The notes below the pieces were generated by a model. It was given only the letters and a program-made list of their open reading frames with translations. It had not been told where the DNA came from and searched no databases. A stretch of 64,000 nt of DNA from an uncultured Robinsoniella sp. (lineage in GTDB: Bacteria; Bacillota; Clostridia; Lachnospirales; Lachnospiraceae): the NCBI GenBank assembly GCA_900539655.1, contig UQCR01000020.1, positions 1-64,000 of the forward strand, read 5' to 3'. Position 1 is the stretch's first letter. Each line of letters opens with the position of its first letter. Below, one piece after another: positions 1 to 9,920 of this stretch. The position numbers and the translations under genes are program-made.

Positions 1-1
1 G

Positions 2-19
2 CCGCATTTTTGCGGTTTT
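2..19 (+). terminator. Weak hairpin plus T run at the window edge
   Basis: CCGCA and TGCGG can pair around a TTTT loop and are followed by TTTT. This could be the end of a terminator for a gene lying left of the window. The stem is only five base pairs, so the call is weak. Confidence 0.35.
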
Positions 20-101
20 CAAGGGTTTTTATTTCGTTCAACTGTCAAACGCCCGCATATAAAATCATTACATCCGTGTTTTGCTGAAACTCTTATTTTC
101 C

Positions 102-130
102 TTGAAATCCCTACCATGCAATGTTATGAT
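102..130 (+). promoter_or_regulatory. Sigma-A type promoter for the radical SAM gene
   Basis: TTGAAA at 102-107 and TATGAT at 125-130 are separated by exactly 17 bases. The start codon lies about 40 bases downstream of the -10 box. Seen directly; use in vivo is inferred. Confidence 0.6.
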
Positions 131-171
131 AAGGAATATAAGAATTTTAACACGCTAAAGGACTATAAATC

Positions 172-1107
172 ATGCAAAAATGGGGAGAAAAACCGTATCG
201 TTCTTTTGATTTTCATCTAAGAGAACAGTTCGGCGAAAAAATATATAAACTTTCTTTAAACGGAGGAATGACTTGCCCGAACCGGGATGGTACGCTAGGA
301 AGCCATGGCTGTATCTTCTGCAGCGCCGGTGGTTCCGGTGATTTCGCTGCTGACCGCACACTTTCTGTCCGGGAGCAGATTGAATCTCAGAAAAAGGCAT
401 TGCAGGATAAAAAACCTGCCAAACGATATATCGCTTATTTTCAGGCTTATACCAATACTTATGCACCGGTTGAATACCTGGAGAAAATTTTTACGGAAGC
501 AGTCGCACATCCTGATATTGCTGCACTTTCCATTGGAACTCGTCCGGATTGTCTGGGTGCTGATGTGCTGCAGCTGCTGGGACGTTTGAATCAAATCAAA
601 CCGGTCTGGGTAGAATTAGGATTACAGACCATTCATTCGAATACTGCCAGGTTAATCCGCAGAGGATATGAGTTATCCTGCTTTGATGAAGCTGTTTCAA
701 ACCTGCGCCAGTTACATATTGATGTAATCGTACATACCATTCTGGGACTTCCGGGTGAAGGACGCTCACAGGTACTGGAGACTATTTCTTATTTAAATAA
801 AGCCGGAATTCAGGGCATTAAACTGCACCTGCTTCACATACTAAAAGGAACCGATCTAGCCGGGCTTTTTGAATCAGGAGGATGTCCCGTTATGTCAATG
901 GAAGAATATGTGGATCTTATTATCCTGTGCCTTGAACAGCTTGATCCAAGGATTACAATTCACCGCCTGACCGGGGACGGCCCCAAAGATCTGCTTCTGG
1001 CACCCCTTTGGAGCAGTAAAAAACGTACGGTGCTCAATACCATTCATCAGGAATTAAAATTAAGAAACACCTGGCAGGGGCGCCTGTATCTGCCGGAATC
1101 TATATAA
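172..1107 (+). CDS. Radical SAM protein, TIGR01212 (YhcC-like) family
   Basis: 311-residue cytosolic protein. The radical SAM iron-sulfur site is Cys35, Cys47 and Cys50 (a C-x11-C-x2-C spacing, as in the Elp3-like/TIGR01212 group rather than the usual CxxxCxxC), inside the stretch TCPNRDGT..GCIFC. The rest follows the family barrel, with GTRPDC and LGLQT segments. The family reductively cleaves S-adenosylmethionine; its physiological substrate is not established, so none is given. The start is supported by AAAGGA nine bases upstream and a good promoter. The next gene begins 13 bases after the stop, so the two probably share a transcript. Confidence 0.9.
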   Translation: MQKWGEKPYRSFDFHLREQFGEKIYKLSLNGGMTCPNRDGTLGSHGCIFCSAGGSGDFAADRTLSVREQIESQKKALQDKKPAKRYIAYFQAYTNTYAPVEYLEKIFTEAVAHPDIAALSIGTRPDCLGADVLQLLGRLNQIKPVWVELGLQTIHSNTARLIRRGYELSCFDEAVSNLRQLHIDVIVHTILGLPGEGRSQVLETISYLNKAGIQGIKLHLLHILKGTDLAGLFESGGCPVMSMEEYVDLIILCLEQLDPRITIHRLTGDGPKDLLLAPLWSSKKRTVLNTIHQELKLRNTWQGRLYLPESI

Positions 1108-1120
1108 AAAGGAGTAATCT

Positions 1121-1633
1121 ATGTCAGAACCGTTAACGCTATACAAATTAATTATTCTGGATATGTTAAAAAAAGTTAATTTCCCCCTGTCTAACAGCCA
1201 GATCTCCGAATTTATACTGGACAAGGAATATACAACTTATTTTACGCTTCAGCAGGCTATCTCCGAACTGGTTGATTCCGGTCTGGTTCATGTGGAGACT
1301 ATCCGCAATACTTCACAGTACCATCTGACCGATACAGGAAGGGAAACCCTGGAATATTTTGAATACAAGATATCAAAGCCTATCCAGGATGATATCGATG
1401 ATTATTTAAAGAAGCATAAAATGGAATTGCGCAACGAAGTGTCTATTGTAGCTGATTATTATAAAAATACAAATAATGAATATGAAGCTCATTGCCAGGT
1501 AAAGGAACGCCACTCTGATTTAATTGATATTACCGTGACCGTACCGCTAAAGGAACAGGCAATTGCTATCTGTGACAACTGGCCGAAGAAATGCCAGAGT
1601 GTCTATGAATTCATTATGAAAGAATTGATGTAA
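1121..1633 (+). CDS. DUF4364 family protein
   Basis: 170-residue protein of the DUF4364 family found in Clostridia. The first 80 or so residues look like a winged-helix DNA-binding fold (SNSQISEFILDKEYTTYFT, then a QQAISEL helix and a strand pair), and the C-terminal half is a mixed alpha/beta region. A role as a transcriptional regulator is inferred from this fold only. The ribosome site AAGGAG lies six bases before the ATG. It sits between the radical SAM gene and a two-component system with short gaps on both sides, so it could be cotranscribed with either. Confidence 0.85.
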   Translation: MSEPLTLYKLIILDMLKKVNFPLSNSQISEFILDKEYTTYFTLQQAISELVDSGLVHVETIRNTSQYHLTDTGRETLEYFEYKISKPIQDDIDDYLKKHKMELRNEVSIVADYYKNTNNEYEAHCQVKERHSDLIDITVTVPLKEQAIAICDNWPKKCQSVYEFIMKELM

Positions 1634-1647
1634 ACTGGAGCGGGGAC

Positions 1648-2355
1648 ATGTATTCTATTTTAATTGTGGAAGATGACAAATCACTGAGTAACGGAATCGC
1701 ACTGGCACTACGTGATCCTGAACTCACTTTCATTCAGGCATTTGATATACAAAATGCCGCCGAACTATACAAAACCAATAATATCGCACTGGTCATTCTG
1801 GATCTGAATCTGCCGGATGGCAGCGGGCTTGATTTTTTACGCTCAATCCGAAAAAGCTCCGATATCCCTGTTCTGATTTTAACCGCAAATGATCTGGAGC
1901 TGGATATTGTAACCGGTCTGGAAACAGGCGCTGACGATTATATTACAAAGCCTTTCAGCCTGATGGTGCTGCGTGCCAGAGTAAACACCCAGATCCGCAG
2001 GCTAAGTGCAAAAGAATCTACAGACACCATCAAAAGGTCAGCCTGTTTTTCCAGCGGAAGTTTCTTTTTTGATTTTGAGAACATGGTATTCAGAAAGAAC
2101 CAGGACCGTATTGATCTAAGCAAAACAGAGCAGCGGCTGCTTCGAATCCTTACAGAAAATAAAGGCATTACCCTGTCCAGGGCACAACTTGTGGATAAGG
2201 TGTGGACCGATGGCGCCCAGTACGTGGATGAGAATGCACTTTCCGTTACAATTAAGCGTCTTCGCGACAAGCTGGAAGATAACCCGGCTGCACCCAGACA
2301 TATAAAAACCGTCTATGGGATAGGATATACCTGGCAGGAGGAATCCAATGAATAA
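1648..2355 (+). CDS. OmpR/PhoB-type response regulator (module 1)
   Basis: 235 residues. The receiver domain has the acidic pair Asp9-Asp10, phosphoacceptor Asp52 (in VILDLNLPDGSG) and the conserved Lys of ITKPF. The C-terminal part is a winged-helix DNA-binding domain ending in IKTVYGIGYTW. It overlaps the histidine kinase start by eight bases, indicating translational coupling. With the kinase and the ABC genes that follow it resembles the BceRS/VraRS-like modules that control peptide-antibiotic detoxification exporters. The target promoter is probably the region just before the ABC gene, which is inference. Confidence 0.92.
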   Translation: MYSILIVEDDKSLSNGIALALRDPELTFIQAFDIQNAAELYKTNNIALVILDLNLPDGSGLDFLRSIRKSSDIPVLILTANDLELDIVTGLETGADDYITKPFSLMVLRARVNTQIRRLSAKESTDTIKRSACFSSGSFFFDFENMVFRKNQDRIDLSKTEQRLLRILTENKGITLSRAQLVDKVWTDGAQYVDENALSVTIKRLRDKLEDNPAAPRHIKTVYGIGYTWQEESNE

Positions 2356-3274
2356 ACTGATGATCATTTGTGTGATTGCTGCTGTATCCTCTATCGCAGT
2401 ATCTGTCTGCCTTGTCATAATAAACAGAATTCGAACCAGACGCTTGTTAGACCAGCTGTCCGATATGCTGGATGAAGCCGCCAGCGGAAATTTACAGGAA
2501 AAGGTCTACGATGAGTCGATTATGTCTGCACTGTATGTTAAAATGCATGCATTTCTTACCCAGACCCTTACATCTTCGGGTAATCTCCAAAAAGAAAAAG
2601 AGAATATTAACACCCTGATCTCCGACATTTCCCATCAGACCAAGACGCCGATATCCAATATCCTTTTGTATTCTCAGTTGCTTCAGGAATTAGATCTGAA
2701 TGCAGATGCCAGGGAATACTCCGGTCAGATTAACTATCAGGTTGAAAAGCTGCGTTTTCTTATTGATGCCCTCATTCGTACCTCCAGGCTGGAAAACGGA
2801 ATTATTACCGTAAATCCCGTCAGGAATTCAATCCATGCGCTTTTTTCTCAGGCTCTGCTTTCAGCTGGACAATCACTTACAGCCAGAAACCTGCAGCTTC
2901 AGGTTTTCTTGGAAAATGAAACAGATACTGCATTATTCGATCTGAAATGGACCTTGGAAGCAATCAATAACCTGATTAATAATGCCATTAAGTATACGAA
3001 AGACGGGGATACGATTTCCCTGAGCGGAATGCCTTATGAATTATTCTACCGCATTGACGTCACGGACCACGGACAGGGAATCAAAGACGAAGAACGTAAT
3101 AAAATATTCACCCGGTTTTACCGCTCTCCTGCCGTCTCCGATCAGGAAGGCATAGGACTGGGGCTGTATCTTTCCAGAGAAATTATTACAGCCCAGGGCG
3201 GATATATGAAAGTAAAATCCCAGCCTGAATGCGGCTCTGTATTTTCCATTTTTCTTCCCCGGGGTAATTCTTGA
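2348..3274 (+). CDS. Sensor histidine kinase (module 1)
   Basis: 308 residues. Only one hydrophobic segment is visible at the N-terminus (about 3-27), so there is no clear extracellular sensor loop. The dimerisation helix carries the phosphorylated His in ISDISHQTKTPI, and the ATPase domain has the N box (NNLINNAIKYT), the G1 box (DHGQGI) and GIGLGLYLS. Without a sizeable outside domain the kinase may sense through its partner transporter, as in BceS-type systems; that is inference. A strong site (AGGAGG) lies inside the end of the regulator gene. Confidence 0.9.
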   Translation: MNKLMIICVIAAVSSIAVSVCLVIINRIRTRRLLDQLSDMLDEAASGNLQEKVYDESIMSALYVKMHAFLTQTLTSSGNLQKEKENINTLISDISHQTKTPISNILLYSQLLQELDLNADAREYSGQINYQVEKLRFLIDALIRTSRLENGIITVNPVRNSIHALFSQALLSAGQSLTARNLQLQVFLENETDTALFDLKWTLEAINNLINNAIKYTKDGDTISLSGMPYELFYRIDVTDHGQGIKDEERNKIFTRFYRSPAVSDQEGIGLGLYLSREIITAQGGYMKVKSQPECGSVFSIFLPRGNS

Positions 3275-3413
3275 AAATCTTTCCATTCCGTTATATTTCA
3301 GAAAGAACGTGGAAATAACTTCATGATATAGTCTGTATATAAGAACTCTTATATGCAGGCTATTTTTAAATAAGGAAAATATGCTCTGCTCCCAATCAGA
3401 AAGGAGATTGAAA

Positions 3414-4094
3414 ATGAATATATTAGAAACCACTCAGTTAAAAAAATTTTATGGCACCGGTGAAACAGCCGTAAAGGCATTGGACGGTGTCGACCTTACT
3501 ATTGAAAATGCATCCTTCACCGCTATTGTAGGTACTTCCGGCAGTGGAAAATCCACTCTTCTTCATATGCTTGGAGGACTTGACCGTCCAACCAGCGGGA
3601 AAGTGCTGGTAGATGGAAAAGATATTTTTGCTTTAAAAGAAGAAGAACTCACCATATTCCGCAGGAGAAAAATTGGTTTTGTCTTTCAAAATTACAATCT
3701 GGTTCCGGTGTTGACTGTACTGGAAAATATTTTGCTTCCAATTGAATTGGATGGGAAAAAACCGGATAATGAATATATCGATAAAATCATCTCCTTGCTG
3801 GGCCTGAAATCCAAACTGGACAATCTGCCTGCCAACCTCTCCGGCGGACAGCAGCAGCGTGTTGCCATAGCACGGGCATTGGCGTCCAAACCTGCCATTA
3901 TCCTTGCAGACGAACCTACAGGGAACCTGGACAGCAAAACCAGCTCGGATGTACTGGGGCTGCTAAAAATAACCAGCAGCAAGTTTAACCAGACGATTGT
4001 TATGATTACCCACAATGAAGAAATTGCTCAGATGGCTGACAGTATCATACACATTGAAGATGGTAAGATCGTAAGGGGGCAGGCAGAATGTTAA
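3414..4094 (+). CDS. ABC transporter ATP-binding protein (MacB/LolD-like, module 1)
   Basis: 226 residues from the ATG preceded by AAAGGAG; an upstream in-frame ATG at 3381 lacks a ribosome site. Walker A is GTSGSGKST, the signature motif is LSGGQQQR and Walker B is IILADEPTGNLDS, the pattern of ATPases that work with FtsX-type permeases. It ends in an ATGTTAA overlap with the permease gene, so the two are cotranslated. Likely role: powering a mechanotransmitting exporter or peptide-sensing transporter. Confidence 0.93.
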   Translation: MNILETTQLKKFYGTGETAVKALDGVDLTIENASFTAIVGTSGSGKSTLLHMLGGLDRPTSGKVLVDGKDIFALKEEELTIFRRRKIGFVFQNYNLVPVLTVLENILLPIELDGKKPDNEYIDKIISLLGLKSKLDNLPANLSGGQQQRVAIARALASKPAIILADEPTGNLDSKTSSDVLGLLKITSSKFNQTIVMITHNEEIAQMADSIIHIEDGKIVRGQAEC

Positions 4095-6688
4095 AAGTCA
4101 AAAATAAAAAGGCCATTCAACGAATTGCCTGGAAAAGCTTTCAATCCAATAAAGCCCGGAATGTCATTGCAATGTTTGCCATCATCCTGACCACGATGCT
4201 CTTTTGTGCCCTGTTTACCATTGGGATCACCATGAATGCTTCCACGGAAATGCAAAGTTTACGACTTACCGGAGGAAAGGCCCATGCCAGTTTTAAGATT
4301 CTGACTGAGGAACAATTAAACCGCCTTAAAACACATCCGCTGATTAAAAAAGCTGCAATCACCAGAATTCTTTCCAGCCTGAATACCGATGCCTATAACA
4401 AATATACTTATCAGGCTGAGCTTCGATACGGAAATGATGCCGCTGCAGAAGTATTTTTCAGCCAGCCGGAAGTTGGACATATGCCGGAAACGGCAGATGA
4501 ACTGGCAACCGACACCGCACTTCTGGATTTTCTTGGCATAGAACATAAACTGGGCGAAACGGTAACCCTTACTTTTCCCCTGGGTGATACCGAAGTGACT
4601 CATTCCTTTACCCTTTGCGGTTACTGGGAAAAAGACACATCCATCATGCATACGCAGGTCTGGCTTTCAGAGGAGTATGTAAACCAGACTCTGAAGGAGT
4701 ACCCTGTTACCTCTACCGATCCGGAATCCACAGGTACCTGGAATCTGAATGTATTATTTGCAGACAGCAGTAACATTGAAAAAGATCTGGAAACCGTTGC
4801 AAAAGACAATGGTTTTACACTGGATGACCCCAAGGCCACTAATTATCTAGAAACTGGAATCAGTACGGCATTTACATCCGTCCGGCTGTCTAACAGTGAT
4901 GCTATTTTAAATCTGTCCATTATGGCGATTGCGGCATTTATCATCCTTTTAACGGGTTATTTAATTATTTACAATATATTTCAAATTTCCATTGCAACCG
5001 ATATCCGTTTCTACGGGCTGCTGAAAACAATTGGTTCCACTCAAAAACAGATTCGGAGAATTGTGCGGATGCAGGCATTTTATCTCTCTTGTGTTGGTAT
5101 TCCAATTGGGCTGCTTGTGGGATTTGTCGTCGGTACCGGTCTGTCCAGGCTGATCATGAATATGTTAAACACCAGTACCTACATCAGCGTGAATCCACTG
5201 ATCTTCATTGGATCTGCACTGTTTTCTATATTGACTATCACGATTGCATGCCGTAAACCCGGCAAAATGGCTGCCTCGGTAACCCCGGTGGAAGCGGTAA
5301 AATATACGGAAGGGAACAATAAGTCAAAAGCCAAACGCAAGTCCAAATCCGGTGCCAAAATCCTGCGCATGTCAATTGCAAACCTCAACCGAAACCGAAA
5401 AAAAACGGTTCTGGTGGTCTTATCCCTGACACTGAGCCTTCTCCTCTTAAATGCAACCTATACTTTTTCAATGGGCTTTAATAAAGACCGTTTTTTAAAA
5501 CAGTTTATCCTTTCGGATTTTGTCATTGGCAACGCCAATTATTTTAAAATGAAGTTTAATCCTTATAGTCCCCAGTCTGCCCTGAGCCAGACTGCAACGG
5601 ATGCACTTCTTAGCCAGGAGGGTATTGAAAGTTATGGGGAAGTGGGGATGAACAGCAAATATGCACTGTTCAGAATAACAGCTGCCGACTTTGAAAAAAA
5701 TGCAGGCTATCCTTATACTCCGGAATTTAGCTCAGAACCGGCAGAACTCTCCCCGGATGAAGAAGTAGATTCCAGCCTGCGGATTTATGGAATGGATGAT
5801 TTTACAGCCGGTTACCTCCAGGTTGTGGAAGGAACAATTGACCGCAGCCAGTGGAAAGATCCACATTCCATTATTCAGGTAATCCCAAAGGATGACTATG
5901 GAAATTATAATATCGACGATAAAATTTACCAGGTGGGGGCTACCATGACTATCGATTATTATGAGGAATTCCCCTGGGATGATGAAGGGAATATGATTCC
6001 TGCCAAAAAAAGCCAGATCTCTTATACCGTAGCTGCCAGCGTACTGATGCCGGAGCCATTGACCAGTCTGACTTTTGGAACACCCATGTTTGTAATGTAT
6101 CAGGATACTTTAAAACAGGATACAAATAACGCCTATACTCCTATGATCTGCATGGCAAATGCAGATGACGCACACACAGAGAACATTGAAGCGTTCTTAA
6201 AAAGTTACACGGAACAGGCTGAACCTGACATGTCCTACAAATCTATGCTCAGCTATTCTGACAGCTATACGCTGATCCAGACTGCCATCATTTCGGTGGG
6301 CGGCGGACTCAGCGCAATTATAGCCCTGGTTGGAATTCTGAATTTTATAAACGCAGAATTGACCAGCATTATGTCCAGAAGGAGGGAATTAGCTATGATG
6401 CAGAGCATCGGCATGACCGGGAGTCAGTTAAAGCAGATGCTTATTTTAGAAGGTATCTTCTATGGTGTTCTGGCAGTCCTGACGGCATCTGTTCTGAATA
6501 TTTTTACCAGCCGGTTCCTTTTAAGTCCGATTGAACAGATTTACTGGTTCTTCGAATACCGCTTTACTATGCAGCCAATACTGCTTGTTCTCCCTCTCTT
6601 CCTGGTTTTTGGCATTCTGGTTCCACTTCTGTCTTACCAAAAGGCATCCAGGCAGACCATTGTGGAACGACTGCGGGAGAACGAGTAG
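4088..6688 (+). CDS. FtsX-like ABC transporter permease (module 1)
   Basis: 866-residue membrane protein with one N-terminal membrane span (about 27-50), a large extracellular part, an FtsX-type three-helix unit (about 275-395), a second N-terminal-like span (about 440-462), another extracellular block, and a second FtsX unit (about 745-860). This is the duplicated architecture of large FtsX/MacB permeases. Conserved FtsX-style segments such as FYGLLKTIGSTQKQI and ELAMMQSIGMTGSQL are the short helices that contact the ATPase. The substrate cannot be read from sequence; antimicrobial peptides or lipids are usual for such modules. Confidence 0.9.
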   Translation: MLKVKNKKAIQRIAWKSFQSNKARNVIAMFAIILTTMLFCALFTIGITMNASTEMQSLRLTGGKAHASFKILTEEQLNRLKTHPLIKKAAITRILSSLNTDAYNKYTYQAELRYGNDAAAEVFFSQPEVGHMPETADELATDTALLDFLGIEHKLGETVTLTFPLGDTEVTHSFTLCGYWEKDTSIMHTQVWLSEEYVNQTLKEYPVTSTDPESTGTWNLNVLFADSSNIEKDLETVAKDNGFTLDDPKATNYLETGISTAFTSVRLSNSDAILNLSIMAIAAFIILLTGYLIIYNIFQISIATDIRFYGLLKTIGSTQKQIRRIVRMQAFYLSCVGIPIGLLVGFVVGTGLSRLIMNMLNTSTYISVNPLIFIGSALFSILTITIACRKPGKMAASVTPVEAVKYTEGNNKSKAKRKSKSGAKILRMSIANLNRNRKKTVLVVLSLTLSLLLLNATYTFSMGFNKDRFLKQFILSDFVIGNANYFKMKFNPYSPQSALSQTATDALLSQEGIESYGEVGMNSKYALFRITAADFEKNAGYPYTPEFSSEPAELSPDEEVDSSLRIYGMDDFTAGYLQVVEGTIDRSQWKDPHSIIQVIPKDDYGNYNIDDKIYQVGATMTIDYYEEFPWDDEGNMIPAKKSQISYTVAASVLMPEPLTSLTFGTPMFVMYQDTLKQDTNNAYTPMICMANADDAHTENIEAFLKSYTEQAEPDMSYKSMLSYSDSYTLIQTAIISVGGGLSAIIALVGILNFINAELTSIMSRRRELAMMQSIGMTGSQLKQMLILEGIFYGVLAVLTASVLNIFTSRFLLSPIEQIYWFFEYRFTMQPILLVLPLFLVFGILVPLLSYQKASRQTIVERLRENE

Positions 6689-6704
6689 TACAAAGTTTTC
6701 AGGC

Positions 6705-9188
6705 TTACTCTACACTTTCAATTGATTCAACAATACTCATCTTAGCAATTTTACGAAGTGGGATGCAGGTAGCGGCCAGACAGGCAATTACGGAAACTGC
6801 TGCTGCCTGCAGAATTGCCATAACGGGTACCGCAGTAAGTTTTAAGGAATCCGAAGCTGCTGCATTTACAAATATAGTGCAGATATACCCCAGCACTGCA
6901 CCAAGTACAGAGGCTATGATGGCATAATAAGCACTTTCCCACAAAAAAGTCTGGTAGAGAGACCGGCTGCTCATGCCAATTGCCCGTTGTACGCCGATTT
7001 CCTTAATCCGTGTGTGAATGCTGGTATAGGTGGTATTAATAATATTCAGAAGTCCAATGAAACCGATGAAGAAAATTAATCCCCATGCCAGCCATTTTAC
7101 CTGGGCGTAACTTTCTTCTAACTGCCGGTCCGTTTTCTTGTATGAGACTGAATAACTTCCCGGATTCTCATTACAAAGTTCTTCTATGATCTGATCGGTA
7201 ACCGTTTCCTCTGCCGACTTTCGAAATGTGGGATAGATCTCGGAATAGCTGTTCTTACCGGTAAGTTTGTCATAGACCTCATCAAATACAATAATCTGAA
7301 CCCCATTTGTAAATCCTTCCCCTGACATGGTGATCTGCTGGCAATTCCCCTCCACCAAAAGAGAAGAATCCCCAATCCTGATCCTTTCCCCGGGATTCAG
7401 GGCAGTTCCTTCATAAGTCTTTCCTCCTGCCGCAACTGCAATTGGATTTTTAACCAGGCAGGACCTGCCGTCTTTAAAGTCCTGTATCTGCTGATCCGTA
7501 ATCTGTGGAAGCAAGCTTTTAAGCCATGCTTCATCCACACCTATAATCTGAAGGGTCTCATAGCTTTGCTTTAAGGAAAAATCTGTTGCAATGTCCAGGG
7601 ACCCATCTTCTTTTTGCTCATAAAGACTGTATTTTAACGTTGAAACCGATTCTATTTCAGGCCTTTTTTTCAATTCTTCTATTACTTCGGGTGCAAATCC
7701 GGCATTTTCATTGCGGACTGCATAATCCCCCCGATGCATATCCTGAACCTCTCTGGAGGTGTCCAAAAGTCCGGAAAAACTGGTAAGGGCAACAAAGACC
7801 GTAATACTCATCACCAGTGAAAGAATGGTAATCGCAGATCGTCCCGGACTTCTTTTCAGGTTCAGCCTTGCAAAAAAAGCCTCAAAACTTCGGATCTTCT
7901 GTTTTCTTCGGTTCTTTCTCTTTACTTTCAAACTGCTACCCGCCATTGCTAAAGTAGGCGCAACGCTGGCTGCATACCTGGCTGCCGGCATTGCTGCAAT
8001 ACAGGCAAATGCCAGCGTAATGCAGATACTGACCAGCAGAGGCAGTATTTTACCGGAACTGTTCTGTCCGATCAGATTGGATAACTCTTCCTGATTCTGT
8101 GCCATAAAAATACCGGGGGAAAACAGGGTGGTTGCAGCCTTTGTAATCCCGCCTGCCGATAAAATACCGGCAATTGCACCGATGGGAATCCCGATGCCAC
8201 ACAGCAGAATCAACTGTCTGGCTACCAGATTGTAAAGTTGCCCCGGTTCCGCACCCATTGCCCGTAAAATACCGTATTCCCGTATCTTTTTATTGATGGA
8301 TATTTTCAGTATATTATAGATTACCAGTCCTGCTGCCAATAATACCAGCACTCCTACCAGTATGCCGGACACCGCCATGAATGAAAATCCAGCCGATTCC
8401 TGAGTACTGTCAGCAGTCCCCCGGTAGGCTATGTTCATGGCATCCAGATAGACCCAGTTGTATTGAATCAGTTTTTCATCAACCTGGTATTTATCTGCCA
8501 GCTGGTCCAGGACATCCTGAAAATCCTGCCTGGATGCCGTGATAAAATCCACCGAATACAACTGATATTTTTCCGGTAAAAGCTTTTTCCCGGCACCTGC
8601 CCCCACTGCGCCTGTAGTAGTTCCGCTGACATATCCCGTATAGTTTGGATTTAAGATACCGCAAAGGGTAAATTCAGCCTGGTATTCATAAGCGGTTCCC
8701 GAATCCTGTAACAGCGAAATTCTCATATCCAGAGTGATCTTCTCGCCTAATTTCCCTTCCACCCCCAGAAGTTTTAAGACATCCGACGGTAATGCTATTT
8801 CATCAGACTGCTCGGGCATCCTTCCGGATTCCAGACTGAATACAGTGGGATAGGCATCAATGTCATTCTGGTCGTACTCCCGAATCTGCAGATCTAATCC
8901 GCTGTTCTTAATATTGTTGACACCCAGTGCAATATTGGCACCTGCCCAGGATAGTCCAGACTCTCCCAGCATCCCGTCTTTTTCTTTCTCAGTCAGGTTG
9001 TGAAAGGAAGCATACCGGATACCATTTAACATGCCTGCCTGCTGTTCCCGCAATGCCTGCAAGATGCCAATGGACTGCCCCACAACGGTAGTCATCATTG
9101 TTGACAGAATTACCGCAATCAAAATCAGCGCAGAAGTTACTTTTTGTGCTTTTATTTCTTTCCATGAAAATGAATGATAGGATCTCAT
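6705..9188 (-). CDS. FtsX-like ABC transporter permease (module 2)
   Basis: 827-residue permease with the same layout as the one facing it: N-terminal span, extracellular domain, FtsX unit (about 265-400), second span, extracellular domain and C-terminal FtsX unit. Contact-helix segments are REYGILRAMGAEPGQL and EIGVQRAIGMSSRSL. The start codon overlaps the ATPase stop (ATGA), so it is translationally coupled. It ends only 16 bases from the convergent permease of module 1. The two permeases are clearly distinct in sequence, so this is not a recent duplication. Confidence 0.9.
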   Translation of the reverse strand: MRSYHSFSWKEIKAQKVTSALILIAVILSTMMTTVVGQSIGILQALREQQAGMLNGIRYASFHNLTEKEKDGMLGESGLSWAGANIALGVNNIKNSGLDLQIREYDQNDIDAYPTVFSLESGRMPEQSDEIALPSDVLKLLGVEGKLGEKITLDMRISLLQDSGTAYEYQAEFTLCGILNPNYTGYVSGTTTGAVGAGAGKKLLPEKYQLYSVDFITASRQDFQDVLDQLADKYQVDEKLIQYNWVYLDAMNIAYRGTADSTQESAGFSFMAVSGILVGVLVLLAAGLVIYNILKISINKKIREYGILRAMGAEPGQLYNLVARQLILLCGIGIPIGAIAGILSAGGITKAATTLFSPGIFMAQNQEELSNLIGQNSSGKILPLLVSICITLAFACIAAMPAARYAASVAPTLAMAGSSLKVKRKNRRKQKIRSFEAFFARLNLKRSPGRSAITILSLVMSITVFVALTSFSGLLDTSREVQDMHRGDYAVRNENAGFAPEVIEELKKRPEIESVSTLKYSLYEQKEDGSLDIATDFSLKQSYETLQIIGVDEAWLKSLLPQITDQQIQDFKDGRSCLVKNPIAVAAGGKTYEGTALNPGERIRIGDSSLLVEGNCQQITMSGEGFTNGVQIIVFDEVYDKLTGKNSYSEIYPTFRKSAEETVTDQIIEELCNENPGSYSVSYKKTDRQLEESYAQVKWLAWGLIFFIGFIGLLNIINTTYTSIHTRIKEIGVQRAIGMSSRSLYQTFLWESAYYAIIASVLGAVLGYICTIFVNAAASDSLKLTAVPVMAILQAAAVSVIACLAATCIPLRKIAKMSIVESIESVE

Positions 9189-9859
9189 ACCGGTTCCACC
9201 TCCGTTAGCACGCCATCAACAATCGTACACTGACGTTCTGCCATTCTGGCAATCCGGATATCATGGGTTATGATGATTAATGTTTTTCCCATTTTACTCC
9301 AAATATCGGAAAGAAGCTCCATAACTTCCCCTCCGCTCTTGCTGTCCAGATTGCCGGTAGGCTCATCTGCAAGAATAATGTCCGGTTTGGCAATCAATGC
9401 CCTGGCTATGGCTACTCTCTGCTGCTGTCCTCCTGACAGCTCTCCCGGCAGATGTGTCAGCCTTTCGCCAATGCCCAAGAGCTTTGTCAGTTCCTCCAGA
9501 TAAACCTGGTCCAGATGCTTTTTGTCAAGCAGCAGCGGCATTTCGATATTTTCCCTGGCTGTCAGCACAGGAAGCAGATTAAACTGCTGGAATATAAATC
9601 CGATCTTCCTTCTGCGAAATGCAGATAATTCTTTATCCCCCGCCTGATAAATATCCTTCCCGTCATATGATACACAGCCTGCACTTGGCTGATCCAGTCC
9701 TCCCAGCATATGCAGCAGGGTGCTTTTGCCGCTTCCTGACGGTCCCATAATGGAAATAAAATCACCCTCCCTGATTTTTAGATTTACTTTGTTTAAGGCT
9801 GTAACCTGATTTTCTCTGCCTCCATATATTTTCGATAAATCTTTTACTTCTATTAACAT
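9185..9859 (-). CDS. ABC transporter ATP-binding protein (module 2)
   Basis: 224 residues. Walker A GPSGSGKST, signature LSGGQQQR, Walker B IILADEPTGNLDS. It pairs with the FtsX permease immediately downstream. Its ribosome site AAGGAG is inside the 3' arm of an 11-bp hairpin that lies between this gene and the kinase gene, so translation may be restrained relative to the two-component genes. Confidence 0.93.
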   Translation of the reverse strand: MLIEVKDLSKIYGGRENQVTALNKVNLKIREGDFISIMGPSGSGKSTLLHMLGGLDQPSAGCVSYDGKDIYQAGDKELSAFRRRKIGFIFQQFNLLPVLTARENIEMPLLLDKKHLDQVYLEELTKLLGIGERLTHLPGELSGGQQQRVAIARALIAKPDIILADEPTGNLDSKSGGEVMELLSDIWSKMGKTLIIITHDIRIARMAERQCTIVDGVLTEVEPV

Positions 9860-9862
9860 AAA

Positions 9863-9897
9863 ACACTCTCCTTTACTTTTATTTGTAAGGAGAGTGT
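9863..9897 (-). promoter_or_regulatory. Hairpin covering the ribosome site of the module 2 ATPase
   Basis: In the mRNA ACACTCTCCTT pairs perfectly with AAGGAGAGTGT (11 bp) around a 13-base loop, and AAGGAG is the Shine-Dalgarno sequence eight bases before the ATG. Only about three Us follow the stem, so it is a better translational gate or mRNA processing site than a terminator. Confidence 0.6.
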
Positions 9898-9920
9898 ATC
9901 AGGCAAATCTCAAAATTTGC

